Notes: generated by a model from the sequence alone, not told the origin. Numbered from the stretch's first letter, positions 41,714-56,070 are shown. The stretch is 64,000 bases of DNA from Serripes groenlandicus (GCA_031761405.1 JASEVX010000006.1:31862117-31926116); one strand, 5' to 3'. A program made the numbers and translations.

Positions 41714-41749
41714 ATGTGTTATTTGTGGGAATGGGTTACACCGTGCAGA

Positions 41750-44700
41750 TAACCGCCTCGGTGGTGTGGTGGTCGAGCGTCCGTCTCGGGTGTGGGTGGT
41801 GTAGTGGTCGAGCGTCCGTCTCGGGTGTGGGTGGTGTAGTGGTCGAGCGTCCGTCTCGGGTGTGGGTGGTGTAGTGGTCGAGCGTCCATCTCGGGTGTGA
41901 GTGGTGTGGTGGTCGAGCGTCCGTCTCGGGTGTGGGTGGTGTGGTGGTCGAGCGTCCGTCTCGGGTGTGGGTGGTGTAGTGGTCGAGCGTCCGTCTCGGG
42001 TGTGGGTGGTGTAGTAGTCGAGCGTCCGACTCGGGTGTGGGTGGTGTAGTGGTCAAGCGTCCGTCTCGGGTGTGGGTGGTGTGGTGGTCGAGCGTCCGTC
42101 CCGGGTGTGGGTGGTGTAGTGGTCGACCGTCCGTCTCGGGTGTGGGTGGTGTGGTGGTCGAGCGTCCGTCTCGGGTGTGGGTGGTGTGGTGGTCGAGCGT
42201 CCGTCTCGGATGTGGGTGGTGTAGTGGTCGAGCGTCCGTCTCGGGTGTGGGTGGTGTAGTAGTCGAGCGTCCGACTCGGGTGTGGGTGGTGTAGTGTCGA
42301 GCGTCAAGCGTCCGTCTCGGGTGTGGGTGGTGTGGTGGTCGAGCGTCCGTCTCGGGTGTGGGTGGTGTGGTGGTCGAGCGTCCATCTCGGGTGTGGGTGG
42401 TGTAGTGGTCGAGCGTCCGTCTCGGGTGTGGGTGGTGTAGTGGTCGAGCGTCCGTCTCGGGTGTGGGTGGTGTGGTGGTCGAGCGTCCGTCTCGGGTGTG
42501 GGTGGTGTAGTGGTCGAGCGTCCGTCTCGGGTGTGGGTGGTGTAGTGGTCGTGCGTCCGTCTCGGGTGTGGATGGTGTAGTGGTCAAGCGTCCGTCTCGG
42601 GTGTGGGTGGTGTGGTGGTCGAGCGTCCGTCTCGGGTGTGGGTGGTGTGGGGGTCGAGCGTCCGTCTCGAGTGTGGGTGGTGTAGTGGTCAAGCGTCCGT
42701 CTAGGGTGTGGGTGGTGTAGTGGTCGAGCGTCCGTCTCTGGTGTGGGTGGTGTGGTGGTCGAGCGTCCGTCTCGGGTGTGGGTGGTGTGGTGGTCGAGCG
42801 TCCGTCTCGGGTGTGGGTGGTGTGGTGGTCGAGCGTCCGTCTCGGGTGTGGGTGGTGTGTAGGTCGAGCGTCCGTCTCGGGTGTGGGTGGTGTAGTGGTC
42901 GAGCGTCCGTCTCGGGTGTGGGTGGTGTAGTGGTCGAGCGTCCGTCTCGGGTGTGGGTGGTGTGGTGGTCGAGCGTCCGTCTCGGGTGTGGGTGGTGTAG
43001 TGGTCGAGCGTCCGTCTCGGGTGTGGGTGGTGTAGTGGTCGAGCGTCCGTCTCGGGTGTGGGTGGTGTAGTGGTCGAGCGTCCGTCTCGGGTGTGGGTGG
43101 TGTAGTGGTCGAGCGTCCGTCTCGGGTGTGGGTGGTGTGGTGGTCGAGCGTCCGTCTCGGGTGTGGGTGGTGTAGTGGTCAAGCGTCCGTCTCGGGTGTG
43201 GGTGGTGTAGTGGTCGAGCGTCCGTCTCGGGTGTGGGTGGTGTAGTGGTCGAGCGTCCGTCTCGGGTGTGGGTGGTGTAGTGGTCAAGCGTCCGTCTCGG
43301 GTGTGGGTGGTGTAGTGGTCGAGCGTCCGTCTCGGGTGTGGGTGGTGTAGTGGTCGAGCGTCCGTCTCGGGTGTGGGTGGTGTAGTGGTCGAGCGTCCGT
43401 CTCGGGTGTGGGTGGTGTAGTGGTCGAGCGTCCGTCTCGGGTGTGGGTGGTGTGGTGGTCGAGCGTCCGTCTCGAGTGTGGGTGGTGTAGTGGTCAAGCG
43501 TCCGTCTCGGGTGTGGGTGGTGTAGTGGTCGAGCGTCCGTCTCGGGTGTGGGTGGTGTGGTAGTCGAGCGTCCGTCTCGGGTGTGGGTGGTGTGGTGGTC
43601 GAGCGTCCGTCTCGGGTGTGGGTGGTGTGGTGGTCGAGCGTCCGTCTCGGGTGTGGGTGGTGTGGTGGTCGAGCGTCCGTCTCGGGTGTGGGTGGTGTGG
43701 TGGTCGAGCGTCCGTCTCGGGTGTGGGTGGTGTGGTGGTCGAGCGTCCGTCTCGGGTGTGGGTGGTGTGGTGGTCGAGCGTCCGTCTCGGGTGTGGGTGG
43801 TGTGGTGGTCGAGCGTCCGTCTCGGGTGTGGGTGGTGTGGTGGTCGAGCGTCCGTCTCGGGTGTGGGTGGTGTGGTGGTCGAGCGTCCGTCTCGGGTGTG
43901 GGTGGTGTGGTGGTCGAGCGTCCGTCTCGGGTGTGGGTGGTGTGGTGGTCGAGCGTCCGTCTCGAGTGTGGGTGGTGTAGTGGTCAAGCGTCCGTCTCGG
44001 GTGTGGGTGGTGTAGTGGTCGAGCGTCCGTCTCGGGTGTGGGTGGTGTGGTAGTCGAGCGTCCGTCTCGGGTGTGGGTGGTGTGGTGGTCGAGCGTCCGT
44101 CTCGGGTGTGGGTGGTGTGGTGGTCGAGCGTCCGTCTCGGGTGTGGGTGGTGTGGTGGTCGAGCGTCCGTCTCGGGTGTGGGTGGTGTAGTGGTCGAGCG
44201 TCCGTCTCGGGTGTGGGTGCTGTGGTGGTCGAGCGTCCGTCTCGGGTGTGGGTGGTGTGGTGGTCGAGCGTCCGTCTCGGGTGTGGGTGGTGTGGTGGTC
44301 GAGCGTCCGTCTCGGGTGTGGGTGGTGTAGTGGTCGAGCGTCCGTCTCGGGTGTGGGTGGTGTGGTGGTCGAGCGTCCGTCTCGGGTGTGGGTGTTGTAG
44401 TGGTCAAGCGTCCGTCTCGGTTGTGGGTGGTGTAGTGGTCGAGCGTCCGTCTCGGGTGTGGGTGGTGTGGTGGTCGAGCGTCCGTCTCGGGTGTTGGTGG
44501 TGTAGTGGTCGAGCGTCCGTCTCGGGTGTGGGTGGTGTGGTGGTCGAGCGTCCGTCTCGGGTGTGGGTGGTGTAGTGGTCGAGCGTCCGTCTCGGGTGTG
44601 GGTGGTGTAGTGGTCAAGCGTCCGTCTCGGGTGTGGGTGGTGTAGTGGTCGAGCGTCCATCTCGGGTGTGGGTGGTGTAGTGGTCAAGCGTCCATCTCGG

Positions 44701-45160
44701 GTGTGGGTGGTGTAGTGGTCGAGCGTCCATCTCGGGTGTGGGTGGTGTGGTGGTCGAGCGTCCGTCTCGGGTGTGGGTGGTGTGGTGGTCGAGCGTCCGT
44801 CTCGGGTGTGGGTGGTGTAGTGGTCGAGCGTCCGTCTCGGGTGTGGGTGGTGTAGTGGTCGAGCGTCCGTCTCGGGTGTGGGTGGTGTAGTGGTCGAGCG
44901 TCCGTCTCGGGTGTGGGTGGTGTAGTGGTCGAGCGTCCGTCTCGGGTGTGGGTGGTGTAGTGGTCGAGCGTCCGTCTCGGTGTGGGTGGTGTAGTGGTCG
45001 AGCGTCCGTCTCGGGTGTGGGTGGTGTAGTGGTCGAGCGTCCGTCTCGGGTGTGGGTGGTGTGGTGGTCGAGCGTCCGTCTCGGGTGTGGGTGGTGTAGT
45101 GGTCGAGCGTCCGTCTCGGGTGTGGGTGGTGTAGTGATCGAGCGTCCGTCTCGAGTGTGG
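41750..45160 (+). repeat. 35-bp GC-rich satellite derived from a SINE tRNA-like head, about 97 units
   Basis: Unit: gtgtggtggtcgagcgtccg + tctcgggtgtgggtg (35 bp), with a common gtagtgg variant and rare agtgtgg, catctcgg and caagcg variants. Occasional 1-bp losses occur (about 42294 and 44980). Each unit has tggtcgagcgtcc, an RNA polymerase III A-box-like motif. At 45161 the last unit passes without a break into ggaggtcgcgggttcgaacc, the B box of a SINE. The minus strand has no stop codons over long stretches because 35 is not divisible by 3 and the unit lacks stops in its frames; the Thr/Pro/His-rich frames are not genes. Confidence 0.93.
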
Positions 45161-45385
45161 GAGGTCGCGGGTTCGAACCCCGGTCGGGTCATACCAAATA
45201 CTTTAAAAATGGAAGGAATGACTGACCTCCTTGGCGCTCAGGGTTGCGGTGTTAGCATTACGACTGACTGTCTGGTGTGAGGATAGATGGACCAGTAGCT
45301 CTTGTAACTTACCCAGAAAACGACGTGATATAACGGAACAATTGTTGAAGTAGACGTTAAACACCAAACAATCAAACTGTGCAGA
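45161..45385 (+). mobile_element. SINE body and 3' domain downstream of the expanded head
   Basis: B box ggttcgaacccc at 45170-45181, then gtcgggtcataccaaatac, a body with gtgaggatagatggaccagt, then aaaacgacgtgatataacgg and agacgttaaacaccaaacaa. The tail matches the 3' domain of SINEs at 15300, 18830 and 60740. Its 5' A-box half is the satellite on the left. Confidence 0.8.
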
Positions 45386-45482
45386 TAAATGACGTTTATA
45401 GCGCGGTTTTAAAAAAGAAAAATCTTTGTCGCCAATGAAATAAAAGAAATAGCCGCGTATTGCGATTTGAAGTCTTACTGCA

Positions 45483-48400
45483 TCATCGTACAATATTCTG
45501 CGTGGTCTGTGTGCATACGCTTAGTTTCATCTTCGTACAATAGTCAATGTAGTCTGTGTACATACGCTTAGTTCCATCTGTGTACAATAGCCTTCGTAGT
45601 CTGTGTGCATACGCTTAGTTTCATCTGCGTACAATAGTCTTCGTAGTCTGTGTGCATACGCTTAGTTACATCTACGTACAATAGTCTTCGTAGTCTGTGT
45701 ATATACGCTTAGTTTCATCTGCGTACAATAGCCTTCGTAGTCTGTGTACATACACTTAGTTACATATACGTACAATAGTCAATGTAGTATGTGTGCATAC
45801 GCTTAGTTACATCTACGTACAATAGTCTTCGTAGTCTGTGTACATACGCTAAGTTACATCTACGTACAATAGTCTTCGTAGTCTGTGTGCATACGCTTAG
45901 TTACATCTACGTACAATAGCCTTCGTAGTCTGTGTACATACGCTTAGTTTCATCTGCGTACAATAGTCTTCGTAGTCTGTGTACATACGCTTAGTTACAT
46001 CTACGTACAATAGCCTTCGTAGTCTGTGTACATACGCTTAGTTACATCTACGTACAATAGCCTTCGTAGTCTGTGTGCATACGCTTAGTTTCCTCTGCGT
46101 ACAATAGCCTTCGTAGTCTGTGTGCATACGCTTAGTTACATATACGTACAATAGCCTTCGTAGTCTGTGTACATACGCTTAGTTACATCTACGTACAATA
46201 GTCTTCGTAGTCGGTGTGCATACGCTTAGTTTCATCTGCGTACAATAGTCTTCGTAGTTTGTGTGCATAAGCTTAGTTACATATACGTACAATAGCCTTC
46301 GTAGTCTGGGTACATACGCTTAGTTACATCTACGTACAATAGTCTTCGTAGTCTGTGTACATACGCTTAGTTTCATCTGTGTACAATAGTCTTCGTAGTC
46401 TGTGTACATACGCTTAGTTACATCTACGTACAATAGTCTTCGTAGTCTGTGTGCATACGCTTAGTTTCTTCTGCGTACAATAGTCTTCGTAGTCTGTGTA
46501 CATACGCTTAGTTACATCTACGTACAATAGCCTTCGTAGTCTGTGTGCATACGCTTAGTTTCATCTGCGTACAATAGTCTTCGTAGTATGTGTACATACC
46601 CTTAGCCTTTCATCTGCGTTCAAAAGCCGCTGTAGTCTGTGTACATACGCTTAGTTCCATCTGTGTACAATAGCCTTCGTAGTCTGTGTGCATACGCTTA
46701 GTTTCATCTGCGTACAATAGTCTTCGTAGTCTGTGTGCATACGCTTAGTTACATCTACGTACAATAGTCTTCGTAGTCTGTGTACATACGCTTAGTTTCA
46801 TCTGCGTACAATAGCCTTCGTAGTCTGTGTACATACACTTAGTTACATATACGTACAATAGTCAATGTAGTATGTGTGCATACGCTTAGTTACATCTACG
46901 TACAATAGTCTTCGTAGTCTGTGTACATACGCTAAGTTACATCTACGTACAATAGTCTTCGTAGTCTGTGTGCATACGCTTAGTTACATCTACGTACAAT
47001 AGCCTTCGTAGTCTGTGTACATACGCTTAGTTTCATCTGCGTACAATAGTCTTCGTAGTCTGTGTACATACGCTTAGTTACATCTACGTACAATAGCCTT
47101 CGTAGTCTGTGTGCATACGCTTAGTTACATCTACGTACAATAGCCTTCGTAGTCTGTGTGCATACGCTTAGTTTCCTCTGCGTACAATAGCCTTCGTAGT
47201 CTGTGTGCATACGCTTAGTTACATATACGTACAATAGCCTTCGTAGTCTGTGTACATACGCTTAGTTACATCTACGTACAATAATCTTCGTAGTCGGTGT
47301 GCATACGCTTAGTTTCATCTGCGTACAATAGCCTTCGTAGTCTGTGTGCATACGCTTAGTTACATATACGTACAATAGCCTTCGTAGTCTGTGTACATAC
47401 GCTTAGTTACATCTACGTACAATAATCTTCGTAGTCGGTGTGCATACGCTTAGTTTCATCTGCGTACAATAGTCTTCGTAGTTTGTGTGCATAAGCTTAG
47501 TTACATATACGTACAATAGCCTTCGTAGTCTGGGTACATACGCTTAGTTACATCTACGTACAATAGTCTTCGTAGTCTGTGTACATACGCTTAGTTTCAT
47601 CTGTGTACAATAGTCTTCGTAGTCTGTGTACATACGCTTAGTTACATCTACGTACAATAGTCTTCGTAGTCTGTGTGCATACGCTTAGTTTCTTCTGCGT
47701 ACAATAGTCTTCGTAGTCTGTGTACATACGCTTAGTTACATCTACGTACAATAGCCTTCGTAGTCTGTGTGCATACGCTTAGTTTCATCTGCGTACAATA
47801 GTCTTCGTAGTCTGTGTACATACCCTTAGCCTTTCATCTGCGTTCAAAAGCCGCTGTAGTCTGTGTACATACGCTTAGTTTCATCTGCGTACAATAGTCT
47901 TTTTAGTCTGTGTACATACGCTTAGTTACATCTACGTACAATAGCCTTCGTAGTCTGTGTACATACGCTTAGTTACATCTACGTACAATAGTCTTCGTAG
48001 TCTGTGTGCATACGCTTAGTTACATCTACGTACAATAGCCTTCGAAGTCTGTGTGCTTACGCTTAGTTTCATCAGAGGCGGATTAGGGTCCTACTGCATC
48101 TGCGTACAATAGCCTTCGTAGTCTGTGTGCATACGCTTAGTTACATCTACGTACAATAGTCTTCGTAGTCTGTGTACATACGCTTAGTTACATCTACGTA
48201 CAATAGCCTTCGTAGTCTGTGTGCATACGCTTAGTTACATCTACGTACAATAGCCGTCGTAGTCTGTGTACATACGTTTAGTTACATCTACGTACAATAG
48301 TCTTCGTAGTCTGTGTGCATACGCTTAGTTTCATTTGCGTACAATAGTCTTCGTAGTCTGTGTGCATACGCTTAGTTACATCTACGTACAATAGCCTTCG

Positions 48401-51400
48401 TAGTCTGTGTACATACGTTTAGTTACATCTACGTACAATAGCCTTCGTAGTCTGTGTGCATACGCTTAGTTTCATCTGCGTACAATAGTCTTCGTAGTCT
48501 GTGTGCATACCCTTAGCCTTTCATCTGCGTTCAAAAGCCGCTGTAGTCTGTGTACATACGCTTAGTTACATCTACGTACAATAGTCTTCGTAGTCTGTGT
48601 GCATACGCTTAGTTTCATCTGCGTACAATAGCCTTCGTAGTCTGTGTACATACGCTTAGTTACATCTACGTACAATAGCCTTCGTAGTCTGTGTACATAC
48701 GCTTAGTTACATCTACGTACAATAGTCAATGTAGTCTGTGTGCATACGCTTAGTTACATCTACGTACAATAGTCTTCGTAGTCTGTGTACATACGCTTAG
48801 TTACATCTACGTACAATAGTCTTCGTAGTCTGTGTGCATACGCTTAGTTACATCTACGTACAATAGCCTTCGTAGTCTGTGTACATACGCTTAGATTTAT
48901 CTGCGTACAATAGTCAATGTAGTCTGTGTACATACGCTTAGTTACATCTACGTACAATAGCCTTCGTAGTCTGTGTACATACGCTTAGTTACATCTACGT
49001 ACAATAGTCTTCGTAGTCTGTGTGCATACGCTTAGTTACATCTACGTACAATAGCCTTCGTAGTCTGTGTACATACGCTTAGTTTCATCTGCGTACAATA
49101 GTCTTCGTAGTCTGTGTACATACGCTTAGTTACATCTACGTACACTAGCCTTCGTAGTCTGTGTGCATACGCTAAGTTACATCTACGTACAATAGTCTTC
49201 GTAGTCTGTGTACATACGCTTAGTTTCATCTGCGTACAATAGCCTTCGTAGTCTGTGTGCATACGCTTAGTTACATCTACGTACAATAGTCTTCGTAGTC
49301 TGTGTACATACGCTTAGTTTCATCTGCGTACAATAGCCTTCGTAGTCTGTGTACATACGCTTAGTTACATCTACGTACAATAGTCTTTGTAGTCTGTGTG
49401 CATACGCTTAGTTTCATCTGCGTACAATAGTCTTCGTAGTCTGTGTGCATATGCATAGTTACATCTACGTACAATAGCCTTCGTAGTCTGTGTACATACG
49501 CTTAGTTTCATCTGCGTACAATAGCCTTCGTAGTCTGTGTGCATACGCTTAGTTACATCTACGTACAATAGTCTTCGTAGTCTGTGTACATACGCTTAGT
49601 TTCATCTGCGTACAATAGCCTTCGTAGTCTGTGTACATACGCTTAGTTACATCTACGTACAATAGTCTTTGTAGTCTGTGTGCATACGCTTAGTTTCATC
49701 TGCGTACAATAGTCTTCGTAGTCTGTGTGCATACGCTTAGTTACATCTACGTACAATAGCCTTCGAAGTCTGAGTGCTTACGCTTAGTTTCATCAGAGGC
49801 GGATTAGGGTCCTACTGCATCTGCGTACAATAGCCTTCGTAGTCTGTGTGCATACGCTTAGTTACATTTACGTACAATAGTCTTCGTAGTCTGTGTACAT
49901 ACGCTTAGTTACATCTACGTACAATAGCCTTCGTAGTCTGTGTGCATACGCTTAGTTACATCTACGTACAATAGCCGTCGTAGTCTGTGTACATACGTTT
50001 AGTTACATCTACGTACAATAGTCTTCGTAGTCTGTGTGCATACGCTTAGTTTCATTTGCGTACAATAGTCTTCGTAGTCTGTGTGCATACGCTTAGTTAC
50101 ATCTACGTACAATAGCCTTCGTAGTCTGTGTACATACGTTTAGTTACATCTACGTACAATAGCCTTCGTAGTCTGTGTGCATACGCTTAGTTTCATCTGC
50201 GTACAATAGTCTTCGTAGTCTGTGTGCATACCCTTAGCCTTTCATCTGCGTTCAAAAGCCGCTGTAGTCTGTGTACATACGCTTAGTTACATCTACGTAC
50301 AATAGTCTTCGTAGTCTGTGTGCATACGCTTAGTTTCATCTGCGTACAATAGCCTTCGTAGTCTGTGTACATACGCTTAGTTACATCTACGTACAATAGC
50401 CTTCGTAGTCTGTGTACATACGCTTAGTTACATCTACGTACAATAGTCAATGTAGTCTGTGTGCATACGCTTAGTTTCATCTGCGTACAATAGTCTTCGT
50501 AGTCTGTGTGCATACGCTTATTTACATCTACGTACAATAGCCGTCGTAGTCTGTGTACATACGCTTAGTTACATCTACGTACAATAGTCTTCGTAGTCTG
50601 TGTGCATACGCTTAGTTACATCTACGTACAATAGCCTTCGTAGTCTGTGTACATACGCTTAGTTACATCTACGTACAATAACCTTCGTAGATTGTGTGCA
50701 TACGCTTAGTTTCATCTGCGTACAATAGTCTTCGTAGTCTGTGTGCATACCCTTAGCCTTTCATCTGCGTTCAAAAGCCGCTGTAGTCTGTGTACATACG
50801 CTTAGTTACATCTGCGTACAATAGTCAATGTAGTCTGTGTACATACGCTTAGTTACATCTACGTACAATAGCCTTCGTAGTCTGTGTACATACCCTTAGT
50901 TACATCTACGCACAATAGTCTTCGTAGTCTGTGTGCATACGCTTAGTTTCATCTGCGTACAATAGCCTTCGTAGTCTGTGTACATACGCTTAGTTACATC
51001 TACGTACAATAGCCTTCGTGGTCTGTGTACATACGCTTAGTTACATCTACGTACAATAGTCAATGTAGTCTGTGTACATACGCTTAGTTACATCTACGTA
51101 CAATAGTCTTCGTAGTCTGTGTGCATACGCTTAGTTTCATCTGCGTACAATAGTCTTCGTAGTCTGTGTGCATACGCTTAGTTACATCTACGTACAATAG
51201 TCTTCGTAGTCTGTGTGCATACGCTTAGTTACATCTACGTACAATAGTCTTCGTAGTCTGTGTGCATACGCTTAGTTTCATCTGCGTACAATAGTCTTCG
51301 TAGTCCGTGTACATACGCTTAGTTACATCTACGTACAATAGTCTTCGTAGTCTGTGTACATACGCTTAGTTTCATCTGCGTACAATAGTCTTCGTAGTCT

Positions 51401-54400
51401 GTGTACATACGCTTAGTTACATCTACGTACAATAGCCTTCGTAGTCTCTGTGCATACGCTTAGTTTCATCTGCGTACAATAGTCTTCGTAGTCTGTGTGC
51501 ATACCCTTAGCCTTTCATCTGCGTTCAAAAGCCGCTGTAGTCTGTGTACATACGCTTAGTTTAATCTGCGTACAATAGTCTTTTTAGTCTAGTCTGTGTG
51601 CATACCCTTAGCCTTTCATCTGCGTTCAATAGCCGGCGTAGTCGGTGTACATACGCTTAGTTTCATTTTCGTACAATAGCCTGCGTATAGTCTCTGTGCA
51701 TGCGCTTAGTTTCATCTGCGTACAATAGTCTTCGTAGTCTGTGTGCATACGCTTAGTTTCATCTACGTACAATAGTCTTCGTAGTCTGTGTGCATACGCT
51801 TAGTTTCATCTGCGTACGATAGTCTTCGTAGTCTGTGTGCATACCCTTAGCCTTTCATCTGCGTTCAAAAGCCGCTGTAGTCTGTGTACATACGCTTAGT
51901 TTCATCTGCGTACAATAGTCTTTGTAGTCTGTGTGCATACCCTTAGCCTTTCATCTGCGTTCAAAAGCCGGCGTAGTCGGTGTACATACGCTTAGTTTCA
52001 TTTTCGTACAATAGCCTGCGTAGTCTGTGTGCATGCGCTTAGTTTCATCTGCGTACAATAGTCTTCGTAGTCTGTGTGCTTACCCTTAGCCTTTCATCTG
52101 CGTTCAAAAGCCGCTGTGGTCTGTGTACATACGCTTAGTTACATCTGCGTACAATAGTCAATGTAGTCTGTGTACATACGCTTAGTTACATCTACGTACA
52201 ATAGCCTTCGTAGTCTGTGTACATACGCTTAGTTACATCTACGCACAATAGTCTTCGTAGTCTGTGTGCATACGCTTAGTTTCATCTGCGTACAATAGCC
52301 TTCGTAGTCTGTGTACATACGCTTAGTTACATCTACGTACAATAGTCTTCGTAGTCTGTGTACATACGCTTAGTTACATCTACGTACAATAGTCAATGTA
52401 GTCTGTGTGCATACGCTTAGTTACATCTACGTACAATAGTCTTCGTAGTCTGTGTACATACGCTTAGTTACATCTGCGTACGTAGTCTTCGTAGTCTGTG
52501 TGCATACCCTTAGCCTTTCATCTGCTTTCAAAAGCCGCTGTAGTCTGTGTACATACGCTTAGTTTCATCTGCGTAGAATAGTGTTTTTAGTCTGTGTGCA
52601 TACCCTTAGCCTTTCATCTGCGTTCAATAGCCGGCGTAGTCGGTATACATACGCTTAGTTTCATTTTCGTACAATAGCCTGCGTATAGTCTGTGTGCATG
52701 CGCTTAGTTTCATCTGCGTACAATAGCCTTCGTAGTCTGTGTGCATACGCTTATTTACATCTACGTACAATAGCCGTCGTAGTCTGTGTACATACGCTTA
52801 GTTACATCTACGTACAATAGTCTTCGTAGTCTGTGTGCATACGCTTAGTTACATCTACGTACAATAGCCTTCGTAGTCTGTGTACATACGCTTAGTTACA
52901 TCTACGTACAATAGCCTTCGTAGATTGTGTGCATACGCTTAGTTTCATCTGCGTACAATAGTCTTCGTAGTCTGTGTGCATACCCTTAGCCTTTCATCTG
53001 TGTTCAAAAGCCGCTGTAGTCTGTGTACATACGCTTAGTTACATCTGCGTACAATAGTCAATGTAGTCTGTGTACATACGCTTAGTTACATCTACGTACA
53101 ATAGCCTTCGTAGTCTGTGTACATACCCTTAGTTACATCTACGCACAATAGTCTTCGTAGTCTGTGTGCATACGCTTAGTTTCATCTGCGTACAATAGCC
53201 TTCGTAGTCTGTGTACATACGCTTAGTTACATCTACGTACAATAGCCTTCGTGGTATGTGTACATACGCTTAGTTACATCTACGTACAATAGTCAATGTA
53301 GTCTGTGTGCATACGCTTAGTTACATCTACGTACAATAGTCTTCGTAGTCTGTGTACATACGCTTAGTTACATCTACGTACAATAGTCTTCGTAGTCTGT
53401 GTGCATACGCTTAGTAACATCTACGTACAATAGTCTTCGTAGTCTGTGTACATACGCTTAGTTACATCTACGTACAATAGTCTTCGTAGTCTGTGTGCAT
53501 ACGCTTAGTTTCATCTGCGTACAATAGTCTTCGTAGTCTGTGTGCATACGCTTAGTTACATCTACGTACAATAGTCTTCGTAGTCTGTGTGCATACGCTT
53601 AGTTACATCTACGTACAATAGTCTTCGTAGTCTGTGTGCATACGCTTAGTTTCATCTGCGTACAATAGTCTTCGTAGTCCGTGTACATACGCTTAGTTAC
53701 ATCTACGTACAATAGTCTTCGTAGTCTGTGTACATACGCTTAGTTTCATCTGCGTACAATAGTCTTCGTAGTCTGTGTACATACGCTTAGTTACATCTAC
53801 GTACAATAGCCTTCGTAGTCTGTGTGCATACGCTTAGTTTCATCTGCGTACAATAGTCTTCGTAGTCTGTGTGCATACCCTTAGCCTTTCATCTGCGTTC
53901 AAAAGCCGCTGTAGTCTGTGTACATACGCTTAGTTACATCTACGTACAATATTCTTCGTAGTCTGTGTGCATACGCTTAGTAACATCTACGTACAATAGT
54001 CTTCGTAGTCTGTGTACATACGCTTAGTTACATCTACGTACAATAGTCTTCGTAGTCTGTGTGCATACGCTTAGTTTCATCTGCGTACAATAGTCTTCGT
54101 AGTCTTTGTGCATACGCTTAGTTACATCTACGTACAATAGTCTTCGTAGTCTGTGTGCATACGCTTAGTTACATCTACGTACAATAGTCTTCGTAGTCTG
54201 TGTGCATACGCTTAGTTTCATCTGCGTACAATAGTCTTCGTAGTCCGTGTACATACGCTTAGTTACATCTACGTACAATAGTCTTCGTAGTCTGTGTACA
54301 TACGCTTAGTTTCATCTGCGTACAATAATCTTCGTAGTCTGTGTACATACGCTTAGTTACATCTACGTACAATAGCCTTCGTAGTCTGTGTGCATACGCT

Positions 54401-54829
54401 TAGTTTCATCTGCGTACAATAGTCTTCGTAGTCTGTGTGCATACCCTTAGCCTTTCATCTGCGTTCAAAAGCCGCTGTAGTCTGTGTACATACGCTTAGT
54501 TTCATCTGCGTACAATAGTCTTCGTAGTCTGTGTACATACGCTTAGTTACATCTACGTACAATAGCCTTCGTAGTCTGTGTGCATACGCTTAGTTTCATC
54601 TGCGTACAATAGTCTTTTTAGTCTGTGTGCATACCCTTAGCCTTTCATCTGCGTTCAATAGCCGGCGTAGTCGGTGTACATACGCTTAGTTTCATTTTCG
54701 TACAATAGCCTGCGTATAGTCTGTGTGCATGCGCTTAGTTTCATCTGCGTACAATAGTCTTCGTAGTCTGTGTGCATACGCTTAGTTTCATCTACGTACA
54801 ATAGTCTTCGTAGTCTGTGTGCATACGCA
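45483..54829. repeat. 47-bp satellite, main block, about 199 units
   Basis: Unit tcttcgtagtctgtgtgcat + acgcttagttacatctacgt + acaatag. Alternative unit types (tttcatctgcg, tccttcg, tcaatgtag) and a marker unit cccttagcctttcatctgcg + ttcaaaagccgctg recur in larger patterns. An odd spacer, cagaggcggattagggtcct, occurs at 48073 and 49794, 1,721 bp apart, and the marker at 48510 and 50231 has the same distance. Short minus-strand frames are repeats of the unit, not genes. Confidence 0.93.
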
Positions 54830-55980
54830 TGTGGCACTATTTATGAAGATTTGCAGGAATTGCGTCCCTTTCCCAGGCCTTCGATTAAGTAAAAAATCGA
54901 TAATTGAGTTGTGGCCCTTCGGTTACGCTCCTATATTTGTATTTATCGATTATTTGTAAACAGATTTAATGACGTATTCGATTTCATACTAAGCCCGCAG
55001 GTGATCTTAACATTACTCTGCTCGATATCTGTATATTGATTATTTGCAAACATTTATTTGTCGGACAAGACTCTGGCTAATCAGTCTTTAACACTTGGTA
55101 ATTGGTAACGGCGGTTTTTATTTGTTTGGAACAAACAAATTTAGAGAGCTATAATTCTGAAGCCATACGTCTTATGCAGAATTCCCTAAATTTCATACGC
55201 GTGAAAGTAGTACTCAATACTTGCTCTTACTTTTCAAATTTATCACGATTTTTGAAATAATGATATATTTATATCGTCTTTGTTTTCTTATGTGGTTCTT
55301 ATATTCAAAGAGAATTTGGAAATAAAATGAAACATTGTATTTTAAAACATGAACGCGGAGAGATTTATAAATCTCAATGAGTGAACTGCTACAGGGAGAA
55401 CTATTTCCGATTTAAACTCCAGATACGGTATTTGAATTTTCAATCACGCATTGAAAATGTAGATAAAAACAGAATTGAAAATATTTTCTTTGTGCCTTGT
55501 CGGCCATATAAATACAGTATAAAGAATTAAAAAAACAAATATGTGCGTCATAAAATGCATTTAAAATGAGAGTAACACATTTGCAGAGAAACCGTGATCG
55601 TCGAATTCTATTTATAAATACAACGGTATGGGGGGAGGGTCTAAAGTGCGGACGCGATCTGCGGACAAATACATTATAGAGGGGAAATGCGGACAAATGC
55701 AATATAGAGGGGAAATGCGAACGCTATAGAATATAGAGCAAATCTGCGGACGCTATGATTTGTTGTAAAAAATGTTTATTTAAAGATGGGCAAATGTGTA
55801 TAATTTGTTACATATGATCATATCCGGGGTTTTCTTTGTAAATATATAATGTGTTTGATTGCTTTTATCAGTGATATAGATTAAACCAAAAATCGAGATC
55901 ATGCTGAAACGGAATCTCTTTGTAAAGTGTTTTAACGACTTTCCTCTTTATATCATATCTATAGATATCAATAACGAGAA
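54830..55980. other. Intergenic sequence between the satellite blocks
   Basis: No gene recognised. A small degenerate repeat (tgcggacaaatncaatatag and 'aggggaaatgcg') occurs at about 55640-55750. Confidence 0.45.
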
Positions 55981-56070
55981 TTGATGGATTGATTTTCCGA
56001 CAAGTAAATGTCTTTTGACGCATCTGCAGCGAACGAAATTTGAAAACATTGCAAGAATAGAATAGGTTGC
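55981..56070. mobile_element. Fragment of foldback MITE family 2
   Basis: Contains cttttgacgcatctgcagcg and 'tttgaaaacattgcaag', matching the left arm of family 2. Confidence 0.4.

Noticed and set aside
41736..45192. Thr/Pro/His-rich frames of up to 638 codons on the minus strand, and VERPSRVWVV-type frames on the plus strand
   Set aside because: By-products of the 35-bp unit, which is free of stops in these frames; the same peptide appears in several frames.
45483..54829. CRISPR-like appearance of regularly repeated 47-bp units
   Set aside because: Units are head to tail with no unique spacers, and the context is eukaryotic.
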